A stretch of DNA of 56,272 nucleotides from an uncultured Moraxella sp. (GTDB taxonomy: Bacteria > Pseudomonadota > Gammaproteobacteria > Pseudomonadales > Moraxellaceae), in assembly GCA_943908405.1 (NCBI GenBank), contig CALTTE010000005.1, forward strand, positions 1-56,272, given 5' to 3'. Below are positions 25,189-33,821 of the stretch, piece by piece. The position numbers and the translations under genes were made by a program. Every line of letters begins with the position of its first letter. Position 1 is the stretch's first letter. The notes below the pieces were generated by a model. It had not been told where the DNA came from and searched no databases. It saw only the letters and a list, made by a program, of their open reading frames with translations.

Positions 25189-25214
25189 GAACACCGCTTT
25201 GGCGGTGTTTTTTG
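25189..25214 (+). terminator. Intrinsic terminator of the exported-protein gene
   Basis: ACACCGC at 25191-25197 pairs with GCGGTGT at 25202-25208 around a 4-nt loop, followed by six consecutive T residues (25208-25213). About 30 nt after the stop codon. Confidence 0.85.
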
Positions 25215-25373
25215 TGCTTAAGTTGTTTGTGTTTAATTTGTAATGATGGCAATTATTGGCGGTTTTATGATAATTTGGGCTGGGTAATATAAAAACAACA
25301 AAAAGCATTAGAAATTTTGGCAAAAATCGGCTATCATAGGGACACTTTATCACAAACTTAAGGCAAAGATAGC

Positions 25374-25407
25374 TTAAACATACGCAAAATTTAAACATAC
25401 GCAAAAT
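25374..25407. repeat. 17-bp tandem duplication
   Basis: TTAAACATACGCAAAAT occurs twice head to tail without mismatch. Confidence 0.92.
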
Positions 25408-25420
25408 TATACGTAATCCA

Positions 25421-25460
25421 ATGTTGAGTGCTGTTGAGTGCTGTTGAGTGCTGTTGGGTG
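25421..25460. repeat. 10-bp tandem repeat, four copies
   Basis: Four units of CTGTTGAGTG. The first has A in place of C and the last has GGGTG in place of GAGTG. Copy number is a good strain-typing candidate. Confidence 0.92.
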
Positions 25461-25676
25461 ATGTCAGTTGATTGATTTTGTATTATTGGTTTTTGTATCA
25501 TTGGTTATAGCCGTTTTATTGTGCTTTTGCACAAGACAATTGCACCCAAGATAATGCTTTGTGCTGATGTTTGTTGATACCTATGTTGCCGATGTGGTTG
25601 CATAGGTTTTTTGTCATTTAAGTGATACTGTCTTATGAGTTCCTAAATAATTTAAGTGATTTTTTAATGATTAACA

Positions 25677-25706
25677 CAAGTGAACTTAAACCAAGTGAAC
25701 TTAAAC
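25677..25706. repeat. 15-bp tandem duplication
   Basis: CAAGTGAACTTAAAC occurs twice, exactly head to tail, about 75 bp before the dat start. Confidence 0.92.
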
Positions 25707-25780
25707 ATAGTGGCTTATTTTATAGTAGCGTGTTTCATAGTGGTGTACAAAAAAACGCCAAGTCAAACGAAGGGGGAATT

Positions 25781-27154
25781 ATGAGTGAGAAGATGAGTTT
25801 TGTTGTACCAAAAGCAACCAAGTCCAATGCCGATTATTTGGCACGTCAAGACCAAATGGAATCCAATGTGCGAAGCTATCCACGCAAATTGCCGATTGCC
25901 ATCGCCAAAGCGTCTGGGGCGTGGGTTACCGATGTGGACGGCAATGAGTATTTGGATTTTTTGGCAGGGGCAGGCACGTTGGCTTTGGGGCATAATCACC
26001 CTGTGATAATTGATGCCATCAAGCAAGTGCTAGATAGTGGCTTGCCTTTGCATACGCTGGACATTACCACGCCCTTAAAAGATGAATTTAGCCAAACCTT
26101 GTTGTCGTATTTTGGCGATGAATATTGTTTGCAATTTACAGGACCAACAGGGGCAGACGCGGTAGAAGCAGCGATTAAGCTTGCTAAAACCTATACAGGG
26201 CGTGGCAATGTGATTGCCTTTAGTGGCGGTTATCACGGAATGACCCACGGAGCATTGTCGGTTACAGGCAACTTATCCGCCAAAACCGCCGTGCAAAATC
26301 TGATGGCAGGGGTGCAATTTATGCCTTATCCGCACGAGTATCGTTGTCCTTTGGGGCTTGGGGGTGAAGCAGGCGAGATAGCATTGGCAACGTATTTTGA
26401 AAACTTTATCAATGATGTTGAAAGTGGGGTGGTAAAGCCTGCTTGTGTGATTTTGGAGGCCATTCAAGGCGAGGGTGGGGTTGTGCCAGCCCCCAAAGCG
26501 TGGCTACAAAAAGTGCGTGAGGTAACAAAAAAACACGATATTGTGCTGATTGTTGATGAAGTACAAGCAGGCTTTTGTCGTTCTGGGGCGATGTTTGCTT
26601 ATGAACACGCTGGCATTACCCCCGATATTGTGGTGATGAGTAAGGCGGTTGGGGGTAGCTTACCGCTTGCGGTGCTTGCCATTAACAAAAAATTTGATGC
26701 GTGGCAACCAGCTGGACATACTGGCACGTTTCGTGGCAATCAAATGGCAATGGCAACAGGGCTTGCCAGTTTAAAGCTAATGCGTGAACAAAAGCTTGCT
26801 GACAATGCCAAAGAGCGTGGGGCTTATTTGATGACGGCACTACAAGAGCTTGCCAAAACTTATGCTTGCATTGGCAATGTGCGTGGGCGAGGGCTGATGA
26901 TTGGCATTGAGATTGTTGATGAACGCAAAACCGCTGATAACACAGGGGCTTATCCCCACGATGGGACGCTTGCCGCGGCTATTCAAAAGGCGTGTTTTGA
27001 GGAAAGATTATTGCTTGAGCGTGGCGGACGGGGTGGTAATGTGGTGCGAATTTTATGCCCGATTATCATTAGCCAAAGCGAATGCGAGACGATGATTGAG
27101 CGATTTGGCAAAGCCTTGGCAAAAGCTGTGGCGGAGCGTGGCAATGATGAATAA
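25781..27154 (+). CDS. dat: L-2,4-diaminobutyrate:2-oxoglutarate 4-aminotransferase
   Basis: PLP aminotransferase of about 457 residues. It converts aspartate semialdehyde and glutamate to 2,4-diaminobutyrate. The sequence closely follows Acinetobacter Dat: YLARQDQMESNVRSYPRKLP near the N-terminus, TGPTGADAVEAAIKLAKTYT, and SGGYHGMTHGALS. LIVDEVQAGFCRSG is followed by the PLP-binding Lys in VMSKAVGGSLPLAV. I start it at ATG 25781, preceded by a G-rich Shine-Dalgarno (AAGGGGGAA), giving the family length. It overlaps ddc by 11 bp, so translation is coupled. Together they make 1,3-diaminopropane. Confidence 0.95.
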   Translation: MSEKMSFVVPKATKSNADYLARQDQMESNVRSYPRKLPIAIAKASGAWVTDVDGNEYLDFLAGAGTLALGHNHPVIIDAIKQVLDSGLPLHTLDITTPLKDEFSQTLLSYFGDEYCLQFTGPTGADAVEAAIKLAKTYTGRGNVIAFSGGYHGMTHGALSVTGNLSAKTAVQNLMAGVQFMPYPHEYRCPLGLGGEAGEIALATYFENFINDVESGVVKPACVILEAIQGEGGVVPAPKAWLQKVREVTKKHDIVLIVDEVQAGFCRSGAMFAYEHAGITPDIVVMSKAVGGSLPLAVLAINKKFDAWQPAGHTGTFRGNQMAMATGLASLKLMREQKLADNAKERGAYLMTALQELAKTYACIGNVRGRGLMIGIEIVDERKTADNTGAYPHDGTLAAAIQKACFEERLLLERGGRGGNVVRILCPIIISQSECETMIERFGKALAKAVAERGNDE

Positions 27155-28754
27155 TAAGTTGGATAAGGCATTAAACGATGATAATGGCTTAAATAACGGT
27201 TTAAACAGTGATTTAAATCAGTTAAGCGAACGCAAACGCCTGCTTTTTTGTGCCGATGATACCGCCATCGCTGACTATGAAGCTGGCATCAATCAAGCGG
27301 TAGAAGCGGTTAAGGCGTGGCTGGTCAATCCTAAAATGTACACAGGCGGGGCGATAGGCAAGCTAAAAGCCACCATTGATTTTTGTGCGACCAAGGACGG
27401 CTTGGGGCTAGAGCGAGCCATTCAACGGGCAACTGAGTTATTTTTGAATAACAGCCTAAAAGTACATCACGTTAATTCCTTAGCCCACTTGCATTGCCCA
27501 ACGCTGGTAACCAGCCAAATTGCTGAAGTGTTGATTAACGCCACCAATCAATCAATGGATTCTTGGGATCAAAGTCCAGCAGGCTCATTGATGGAGCTTA
27601 GGCTTATTGAGTGGCTTTGTGCTAAGGTCGGCTACCCAGCAGGCGATGGCGTGTTTACCTCAGGGGGGACGCAGTCCAATTTAATGGGGGTGCTACTGGC
27701 TCGTGATGCGTGCATTGCCAAGCATTTTTATGACGATACAGGCAAGCCTTGGAATGTACAACAAAACGGCATACCCCCTGATGCCTTAAAAAAAGTCAAA
27801 GTACTTTGTTCTGCCAATGCTCATTTTAGCGTGCAAAAAAATATGGCAATGATGGGTATGGGCTTTGGTTCGGTGGTGGCGGTGCCTGTCAATGACAACG
27901 CTCAGATGGATATTGATGCACTAAAAAATACGATAGATACACTGACCGAAAATGGTAATATCATTGCTTGTATTGTGGCGACCGCTGGCACAACCGACGC
28001 TGGGGCGATTGATGACATTAAAAGCATTTGCACCCTTGCCAAATCTTGCCAAGCGTGGGTACACGTTGATGCGGCTTGGGGTGGGGCGTTATTATTATCC
28101 AACCGTTACGCCGAGCGATTGTCCGCCCTGAAACTTGCCGATTCGGTAACTTTAGATTTTCATAAGCACTTTTTTCAAACCATCTCTTGTGGGGCGTTTT
28201 TGTTAAAAGACAAGCAAAATTACCGTTTTATGCACTATGAAGCGGAGTATTTAAACTCTGCTTATGATGAAGCCCACGGCGTACCAAATTTGGTCTCAAA
28301 ATCGCTACAGACCACCCGCCGTTTTGATGCCCTAAAGCTGTGGCTATCTATAGAGGCGATGGGTGAGCAACGTTATGGCGATATGATTGACAGTGGCGTT
28401 ATTTTAACCGAGCAAGTGGCCAATTATTTGGATAACCATCAAGATTTTGAATTGTTGTTGCCCGCCCAATTTGCCTCGGTGCTGTTTCGTGTGGTGCCAG
28501 CGGATTATCCTGCGCATTTACTTGACCGCCTCAATCAAAACATCGCCGATGAGTTATTCGCCCAAGGGCTTGCCAATATTGGCGTAACCAAAGTTAGTAC
28601 CAAAACAGGCGACGTGCAAAGCCTAAAAATGACCACGCTTAGCCCCATTGCGACACTTGATGACGTCAAAGCCTTGCTTGATAGCGTGTTGGTGGTGGCA
28701 AATGCCATTAAAACACCGATTGAACAAGGCACGTATAAGCCCATTATCGCCTAG
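27144..28754 (+). CDS. ddc: L-2,4-diaminobutyrate decarboxylase
   Basis: PLP-dependent group II decarboxylase that makes 1,3-diaminopropane from 2,4-diaminobutyrate. About 536 residues. Key segments: HCPTLVTSQIAEVLINATNQ, FTSGGTQSNLMGVLLARD, WVHVDAAWGGALLLS, and the cofactor Lys in VTLDFHKHFFQTISCG. The start is ATG 27144 or the next codon, ATG 27147, with GGAG 7 nt upstream inside the end of dat. The first 35 residues are Asn/Leu/Asp-rich (NDDNGLNNGLNSDLNQ), a short low-complexity leader. It is the second gene of the dat-ddc operon. Confidence 0.95.
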   Translation: MMNNKLDKALNDDNGLNNGLNSDLNQLSERKRLLFCADDTAIADYEAGINQAVEAVKAWLVNPKMYTGGAIGKLKATIDFCATKDGLGLERAIQRATELFLNNSLKVHHVNSLAHLHCPTLVTSQIAEVLINATNQSMDSWDQSPAGSLMELRLIEWLCAKVGYPAGDGVFTSGGTQSNLMGVLLARDACIAKHFYDDTGKPWNVQQNGIPPDALKKVKVLCSANAHFSVQKNMAMMGMGFGSVVAVPVNDNAQMDIDALKNTIDTLTENGNIIACIVATAGTTDAGAIDDIKSICTLAKSCQAWVHVDAAWGGALLLSNRYAERLSALKLADSVTLDFHKHFFQTISCGAFLLKDKQNYRFMHYEAEYLNSAYDEAHGVPNLVSKSLQTTRRFDALKLWLSIEAMGEQRYGDMIDSGVILTEQVANYLDNHQDFELLLPAQFASVLFRVVPADYPAHLLDRLNQNIADELFAQGLANIGVTKVSTKTGDVQSLKMTTLSPIATLDDVKALLDSVLVVANAIKTPIEQGTYKPIIA

Positions 28755-28914
28755 TTTATTTGCCATCATTGCATAAAAAAGCCAAGTTGGATAAATAAAT
28801 TTTGTAACAATGGGTGAAATTTATCCAATCGCCCTTATTATTTTAATGATGGTTTATGTAATGATTGTTTAATGTAACGGTATTTGTTTAACGATATTTA
28901 ATTGGGAGAAAGTA

Positions 28915-29385
28915 ATGTCAACGCAAGATATTTTTAATGCCTTAAAAGATAAACACGATGTCCAACGCCAATTGTGTGCCGATATTGAACAGGCCTTAAC
29001 CAAAAAAGAGTTATCGGCTGCCAAGGCGGTTTATCCCAAACTTGAGCTTGAACTTAAAGCCCACGCCGCCGCTGAAGAACGCCATTTGTATGCACCAGTG
29101 ATGGAATATGACGATGGGCTGGATTTGTGCCGCCACGCCATCGCCGAACATCACGAAATGGACGAGATGATGGAAACGCTAAACGATGGACGAATTAGCG
29201 ATGACACGTGGCAAACAACCTGTCAAGCGTTGATTGACGAAGTACGCCATCATTTAGATGAAGAAGAAAATAAATTCTTTAAAGACGCCAAAAAATTGCT
29301 AGACAAAAGCCAGCAACAACGACTGGGGGCGTTGTATGTCAGCGAACACGAAACCTTTGAAAATAACCATAAAGACGACAATTAA
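28915..29385 (+). CDS. Hemerythrin-like domain protein
   Basis: 156-residue four-helix bundle with the hemerythrin HHE iron-ligand pattern. His in LKDKHDVQR, His and Glu in HAAAEERHLYAPVM, His in HAIAEHHEMDEMM, and His/Glu in VRHHLDEEENKFF would bind a di-iron centre. It is cytoplasmic. Such proteins sense or store O2 or NO, or handle iron; the precise role is open. Start ATG with GGGAGAAAG upstream. Monocistronic. Confidence 0.9.
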   Translation: MSTQDIFNALKDKHDVQRQLCADIEQALTKKELSAAKAVYPKLELELKAHAAAEERHLYAPVMEYDDGLDLCRHAIAEHHEMDEMMETLNDGRISDDTWQTTCQALIDEVRHHLDEEENKFFKDAKKLLDKSQQQRLGALYVSEHETFENNHKDDN

Positions 29386-29396
29386 CAGTCGATTAA

Positions 29397-29475
29397 CCAA
29401 GCAAATTGACAGTCAATTAACAGCTAAGTTTTGATAAAATCGCTTGAGTTTTGTGTTGGTTGTCAATTTGCTTGG
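29397..29475. repeat. 15-bp perfect inverted repeat after the hemerythrin gene
   Basis: CCAAGCAAATTGACA (29397-29411) and its exact complement (29461-29475) are separated by 49 nt. The GCCAAGCAAATT core also occurs in the tandem repeat at 20440. It could act as a large terminator-like stem between convergent genes, or be a remnant of a short dispersed repeat. Confidence 0.8.
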
Positions 29476-29594
29476 CTACTTTTGCTTGGCGTGGTGATTT
29501 AAAATCAATGGGTATTTTTTGCCCATTCTTGTTGTTTTGGATTTAATGACTGTTTAATGATTGTTCAATGGCTGTTTTGGTTTAGTTGATGGGG

Positions 29595-30059
29595 CTAATC
29601 TATTGCCAAATACAAACTTTCTTTAATTTCTTCCATTGCAATATAGCTTTTTGATGAAGCCAAAGCGGGTAATTTATTTAAAATATCGCTTAATAACTCA
29701 CGATAAGCCGACATCTCTTTTAATCTTGCTTTAATTAAATAATCAAACTCGCCAGAAACCAAATGGCATTCTAATATTTCAGGGATATTAAGTAGGCTTT
29801 GGGCGACCTTGTCAAATACATCGCCAGATTTGGTGGTAAGCTGAATTTCTATAAAGACCAATAACGATTTGTCCAAGAGCTTGGGGTTTAATTTGGCGTG
29901 ATAGCCAGTAATAATGCCGTCTTTTTCTAGACGTTTGACTCGCTCTGAACACGGGGTGAGCGACAAATTAACCTGTTCGCTAAGCTCGCTTAATGAGATA
30001 CGCCCTTGTCTTTGTAGAATGTCCAAAATTTTTATATCAATGCGGTCCAGCTTTTTCAT
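29595..30059 (-). CDS. Lrp/AsnC-family transcriptional regulator
   Basis: 154 residues. The N-terminal helix-turn-helix (ISLSELSEQVNLSLTPCSERVKRLEKDGII, about residues 21-50) is followed by the RAM ligand-binding domain (from about residue 65; LVSGEFDYLIKARL). It is an Lrp-like regulator and probably binds an amino acid such as alanine. It is divergent from dadA-ridA, so it most likely controls D-amino acid catabolism, as Lrp does for dad operons in other proteobacteria. That target is inferred. Confidence 0.9.
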   Translation of the reverse strand: MKKLDRIDIKILDILQRQGRISLSELSEQVNLSLTPCSERVKRLEKDGIITGYHAKLNPKLLDKSLLVFIEIQLTTKSGDVFDKVAQSLLNIPEILECHLVSGEFDYLIKARLKEMSAYRELLSDILNKLPALASSKSYIAMEEIKESLYLAID

Positions 30060-30473
30060 AAATATTCTCGCTTTTTGGTCTTTTTATAGTAAATTATCTT
30101 GTAATTGGCTTATTATAGCAAAAATTTTGGTGAGATTTACTGTCTTATCGCTTTTATACTATGCTTGTTTGTGTCGTGTTTGTTTGCTGATCTGATGTTA
30201 TCATTGGGATAATTATTGTTGAGCTAACTATCGTTGAGCTAATTGCAATGTTATTGGCTTGGTATATGGATTAATAACATTAAATCAAGCGATAAAAAAA
30301 ATTAAGCGATAAAATCAAATGATAAAATGGACATAAATCACCGCTGTTTTGTTGATGATAAATGGAATTGATGGCAGGTGTTTTATCAATTATTTTAAAT
30401 TATTGTTTGTTATTAAGTTATTGTTAAATTATTTTTTAATCGTTGAATTGTGGTTAATTATAAGGACTAATTG
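30060..30473. other. Divergent lrp-dadA control region
   Basis: 414 bp without a gene. It contains the direct repeats GTTGAGCTAA (near 30219 and 30233) and several GATAAAAT-type repeats (30290-30330). It should hold Lrp sites and both promoters, but no operator can be called by eye. Confidence 0.55.
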
Positions 30474-31724
30474 ATGGATACAATCGTATTGGGTGGTGGG
30501 GTGATTGGTGTTACCACGGCTTATTATTTGGCAAAACAAGGCGTGGCTGTTACGCTTATTGACCGCCAAGACACGGTGGCAGAGGAGACCAGTTTTGGTA
30601 ATGCAGGGCAAATCTCGCCAGGTTATTCCACGCCGTGGGCAGCCCCTGGTATCCCCCAAAAGGCGGCCAAATGGTTGTTGCAAAAACACGCTCCCTTAGC
30701 AATCAAGCCTGATGGCAGTCTGTTTCAAATGATGTGGCTTAAGCAAATGCTGGCAAATTGTACCGTCAAACACTATGCCATCAATAAAGAGCGAATGATG
30801 CGAGTGGCAGAATATAGCCGAGACTGCTTAGATAGCTTGCGGGCAGAGACAGGGGTGGATTATGAAGCACGCACAGGCGGGACACTACAGCTGTTTCGCA
30901 CGCAAGCCCAATTAGATGGCGTACAAAAAGACATTGATGTCTTAAAAGATAGTGGCGTGCCTTATGAGTTACTTGATGCCGATGGGGTCAAAAATGCCGA
31001 ACCTGCCTTGCAATATGCCAAAGCCAGTTTTGTGGGGGGGTTACGTTTACCCAATGACCAAACGGGCGATTGTAATTTATTTACCAAGCGTTTGGCGGAC
31101 GAATGCAAAAAATTGGGCGTGCGTTTTTTGTTTGGGCGTAATATAGAACATATAATGCACGAAGGCGGTCAAGTGATGGGCGTGGTGGTTGATGGCGACA
31201 CCTTGCAGGCGGATAATTATGTATTGGCATTGGGCAGTTATTCTCGCCAAATGTTGCTACCGCTTGGGCTAAAATTACCTGTTTATCCACTCAAAGGCTA
31301 TTCGCTCACCTTTGAGATTGAAGATGAAAAATACGCCCCTGTCTCTACCGTGCTTGATGAAACCTACAAAGTTGCTCTTACTCGTTTTGATAAACGTATT
31401 CGTGTTGGGGGAATGGCAGAGCTTTGTGGCTTTGATTTGTCCTTAAACCCTGACCGCCGTGAGACCCTAGCAATGGTTACCAAAGATTTGTTTGATGCAG
31501 GCAATACCGATACGGCAAAATTTTGGACAGGGCTACGACCAATGACGCCCGATGGCACGCCGATTATTGGAGCAACTCGTTATAAGCGATTATTTATCAA
31601 TACAGGGCACGGTACGCTTGGTTGGACAATGGCGTGTGGTTCTGGTAAATTATTAAGCGATATAATGTTAGAAAAAACAACCGACATTAGCCTTGATGGG
31701 CTATCGCTTGAGCGGTATCATTAG
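30474..31724 (+). CDS. dadA: D-amino acid dehydrogenase, small subunit
   Basis: About 416-residue FAD membrane-associated dehydrogenase that oxidises D-alanine and other D-amino acids to 2-oxo acids. The FAD motif VLGGGVIGVTTAYYLAKQG sits at the extreme N-terminus. Typical stretches are ETSFGNAGQISPGYSTPWA and, near the C-terminus, FWTGLRPMTPDGTPIIG and GHGTLGWTMACGSGKLL. The start is ATG 30474 with AAGGA 7 nt upstream; a TTG just before it is unlikely. A G7 run inside the gene (31034-31040) is a minor frameshift hazard. It is followed by ridA. Confidence 0.95.
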   Translation: MDTIVLGGGVIGVTTAYYLAKQGVAVTLIDRQDTVAEETSFGNAGQISPGYSTPWAAPGIPQKAAKWLLQKHAPLAIKPDGSLFQMMWLKQMLANCTVKHYAINKERMMRVAEYSRDCLDSLRAETGVDYEARTGGTLQLFRTQAQLDGVQKDIDVLKDSGVPYELLDADGVKNAEPALQYAKASFVGGLRLPNDQTGDCNLFTKRLADECKKLGVRFLFGRNIEHIMHEGGQVMGVVVDGDTLQADNYVLALGSYSRQMLLPLGLKLPVYPLKGYSLTFEIEDEKYAPVSTVLDETYKVALTRFDKRIRVGGMAELCGFDLSLNPDRRETLAMVTKDLFDAGNTDTAKFWTGLRPMTPDGTPIIGATRYKRLFINTGHGTLGWTMACGSGKLLSDIMLEKTTDISLDGLSLERYH

Positions 31725-31896
31725 CATTGGTTTGGGATTTTGGTTGTTATAGCATTTGATTTAATCAAGGGTGTTTAAATCAAGGGTATTTAATTGACCC
31801 ACGCATTTAAACAACTGTGTTTATAAGCGGTATTTAAAATGTATGATAAATTTAAAATACCGCGTTACAAACAGTTTTTGATAAAAGGAGCAAAGT

Positions 31897-32244
31897 ATGA
31901 ATATTCAAAAATTTGATAGCGATGAAACATTAAGCGAGATTGCTATTTATAATGGCGTGGTGTATTTGGCAGGGCAAGTGCCTGATGATGATAATTTGGA
32001 TATTACAGGGCAAGCCAAGCAAGTATTTGCCAATATAGATAAGGCATTAACAAAAGCAGGCACGGATAAAACCAAATTATTGACCGCTCAAGTGTTTATT
32101 AAAAACCTTGATGATTTTGATGGCTTTAATACAGCGTGGCAAGCGTGGGTGGCTGACATCACCCCGCCCACTCGTGCAACTGTGCAAGCCAATTTGGTTA
32201 ATCCCAACTGGCTTATTGAGATTGTGGTAACGGCAGCGTTGTAG
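31897..32244 (+). CDS. RidA-family (YjgF) enamine/imine deaminase
   Basis: 115-residue RidA fold. The catalytic Arg lies in PPTRATVQANL, with GQVPDD and FIKNLDDFDGFN as family features. RidA proteins hydrolyse reactive 2-aminoacrylate and other imines. Located 172 bp downstream of dadA, it would clear the imine product of D-amino acid oxidation; this linkage is common. The start ATG has AAAAGGAG upstream. Alanine racemase (dadX) is not next to it. Confidence 0.9.
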   Translation: MNIQKFDSDETLSEIAIYNGVVYLAGQVPDDDNLDITGQAKQVFANIDKALTKAGTDKTKLLTAQVFIKNLDDFDGFNTAWQAWVADITPPTRATVQANLVNPNWLIEIVVTAAL

Positions 32245-32408
32245 TTGTTGCGTTTTTGTGCCGTTGGCTTTAATGAAATAAGCTGATTAAATTGGTGTTG
32301 GCTTTAATTGTCGGTGTTGGCTTTATTGGTTTGGTTTTAATTTAGGCTTGATAGATAATTAAAATTACTGATTTAAACCGCTAATTTAAATCATCACTAA
32401 CGGCTTTT

Positions 32409-32436
32409 AAGCTTGATTTTTGGGTCAAGCTTTTTA
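32409..32436. terminator. Bidirectional terminator between ridA and trpC
   Basis: AAGCTTGA (32409-32416) pairs with TCAAGCTT (32425-32432) around an 8-nt loop, followed by T residues. It serves two convergent genes. Confidence 0.75.
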
Positions 32437-32480
32437 TTATTTGCATTGGTAAACTACATTCAAACACACCAAATACGGTG

Positions 32481-33326
32481 CTATAGCTGTTCAAATAAGG
32501 CTTGTAAGGCTTGCCCTGCATTGTCTGTTTTCATAAATTGCTCGCCAATCAAAAAATGATGAATGTCGTTTGTCTTTAAATAAGCAATGTCTTGGGCGGT
32601 ATGAATGCCACTTTCGCTAACGATAACGCTGTGCTTGCCAAGGCGTGCTTTTAGCTCTTTGCTCAAGGCGGTGCTGGTTGCTAAGTCCACCTCAAAGGTA
32701 TTTAAATTACGATTATTGATGCCATAAACGGTATTTGTCGCCTTGGGGTTTGGTAGTGTCAAGGCACGCTCTAGCTCATTTTCGTTATGAATTTCAACCA
32801 AAATATCAAGCCCAAGAGAGCTTGCATAAGCGTGCAAGGTGTGATAAGTATCATCATTAAGACACGCCATAATCAACAAAATACAATCCGCCCCGATAGA
32901 ACGGCTTTCAAGGATTTGTATGGGGTCAATGATAAAATCTTTACGCAAAATCGGCAGATTGACCGCTTGTCTTACCGCTACCAAATCGGCTTTGTCGCCT
33001 TGAAAGTAAGACTTATCGGTGAGCACAGAAAGGCACGTTGCCCCTGCTTTTTCATAGCCGATGGCGGCTACTACTGGGTCAAAATTTGGGCAAATTACCC
33101 CTTTTGATGGGCTTGCTTTTTTGACCTCGGCGATAATCCCTGCTTTTGTGGTATATTGAGCTAAGGCGTTGGCAAAGCCTTTGGGGTGGTACTGCTCGGC
33201 ACGGGCAAATAATGCTTTGGTGTCGCTGTTTTGCTTTAGTGCGATAACTTCTTGGCGTTTGGTTTTGATGATTTTATCTAAAATGCTTGGGGAGGCTTGG
33301 TTTGTGTTGCTGGCGTGATTGGTCAT
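32481..33326 (-). CDS. trpC: Indole-3-glycerol phosphate synthase
   Basis: 281-residue TIM-barrel enzyme that closes the indole ring from CdRP in tryptophan synthesis. Signature parts: IIAEVKKASPSKGVIC with the catalytic Lys, LRKDFIIDPIQILESR, and VYGINNRNLNTFEVDL. VSESGIHTAQDI lies near the C-terminus. It is monofunctional (no PRAI domain). Third gene of trpG-trpD-trpC on the minus strand, 495 bp after trpD. The start ATG begins MTNHASNTNQ; the conserved helix starts near residue 13. Confidence 0.95.
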   Translation of the reverse strand: MTNHASNTNQASPSILDKIIKTKRQEVIALKQNSDTKALFARAEQYHPKGFANALAQYTTKAGIIAEVKKASPSKGVICPNFDPVVAAIGYEKAGATCLSVLTDKSYFQGDKADLVAVRQAVNLPILRKDFIIDPIQILESRSIGADCILLIMACLNDDTYHTLHAYASSLGLDILVEIHNENELERALTLPNPKATNTVYGINNRNLNTFEVDLATSTALSKELKARLGKHSVIVSESGIHTAQDIAYLKTNDIHHFLIGEQFMKTDNAGQALQALFEQL

Positions 33327-33821
33327 AAATTTGCCTTGGTGTTAAAATGGTGTTAAAAGTTAAAGAATTAAAAGTTAAATAATTAAAAGTTAGATAATTA
33401 AATGGATAGCACTGCCCAAATGGATTGGCTGATAGGTTTTTTAAAAAGCTTAATGAATAAAAGTTTGCCTTGATTGATAGCGTTTAACGTTGGGTTTATT
33501 TGAATAAGCGGTTTTGGTTGGGTTGATTTTAAGTGCCATATGTTAAGTTGATTGTTAAGTTTCATTATATGGATTTGTTAAGTTTAAATAAGCGGTGAAA
33601 AACGGTGGCTGTGTTGAGATTGAATTTGCCCATTGTTTTTGTCTAATGTATTTTATCAAATTTGACTGATTAAATCACTGTTGTTTTGTGGTTATGGGTT
33701 TGGTGTTGAATTAAGGTGATTATCCAATAAGGTGATTGCCAAAGCATAGACCATCAAAGGGCGATTTATCAAGTCATCTGATGAATTTACTAAACACCGT
33801 TTCAATCACAAAAATGTTCTA
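33327..33821. other. trpD-trpC intergenic gap with 15-bp repeats
   Basis: No gene seen over 495 bp, which is long for an operon. The unit ATTAAAAGTTAAATA is repeated three times at 33352-33396. The remainder is AT-rich with several TTAAGTT motifs. A separate trpC promoter is possible. Confidence 0.6.
33352..33396. repeat. 15-bp tandem repeat, three copies
   Basis: Near-identical 15-bp units (GTTAAAAGTTAAAGA, ATTAAAAGTTAAATA, ATTAAAAGTTAGATA), just upstream of trpC. Confidence 0.9.

Larger units (their letters stand above)
25215..25780. other. Repeat-rich leader region of dat
   Basis: No convincing gene. An open frame runs into dat from 25622, but its 53 extra residues lack homology and overlap a 15-bp duplication, so I treat them as untranslated. 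Three tandem arrays lie here (25374-25407, 25421-25460, 25677-25706). Confidence 0.6.

Noticed and set aside
25622..25780. N-terminal 53-residue extension of Dat
   Set aside because: It crosses a 15-bp tandem duplication and has no homology to Dat. The ATG at 25781 has a strong ribosome binding site and restores the family length.
31034..31040. G7 run inside dadA as a phase-variation switch
   Set aside because: Seven G within a Val-Gly-Gly codon run is near the length expected by chance in this codon context, and dadA is a catabolic enzyme gene. Kept only as a note.
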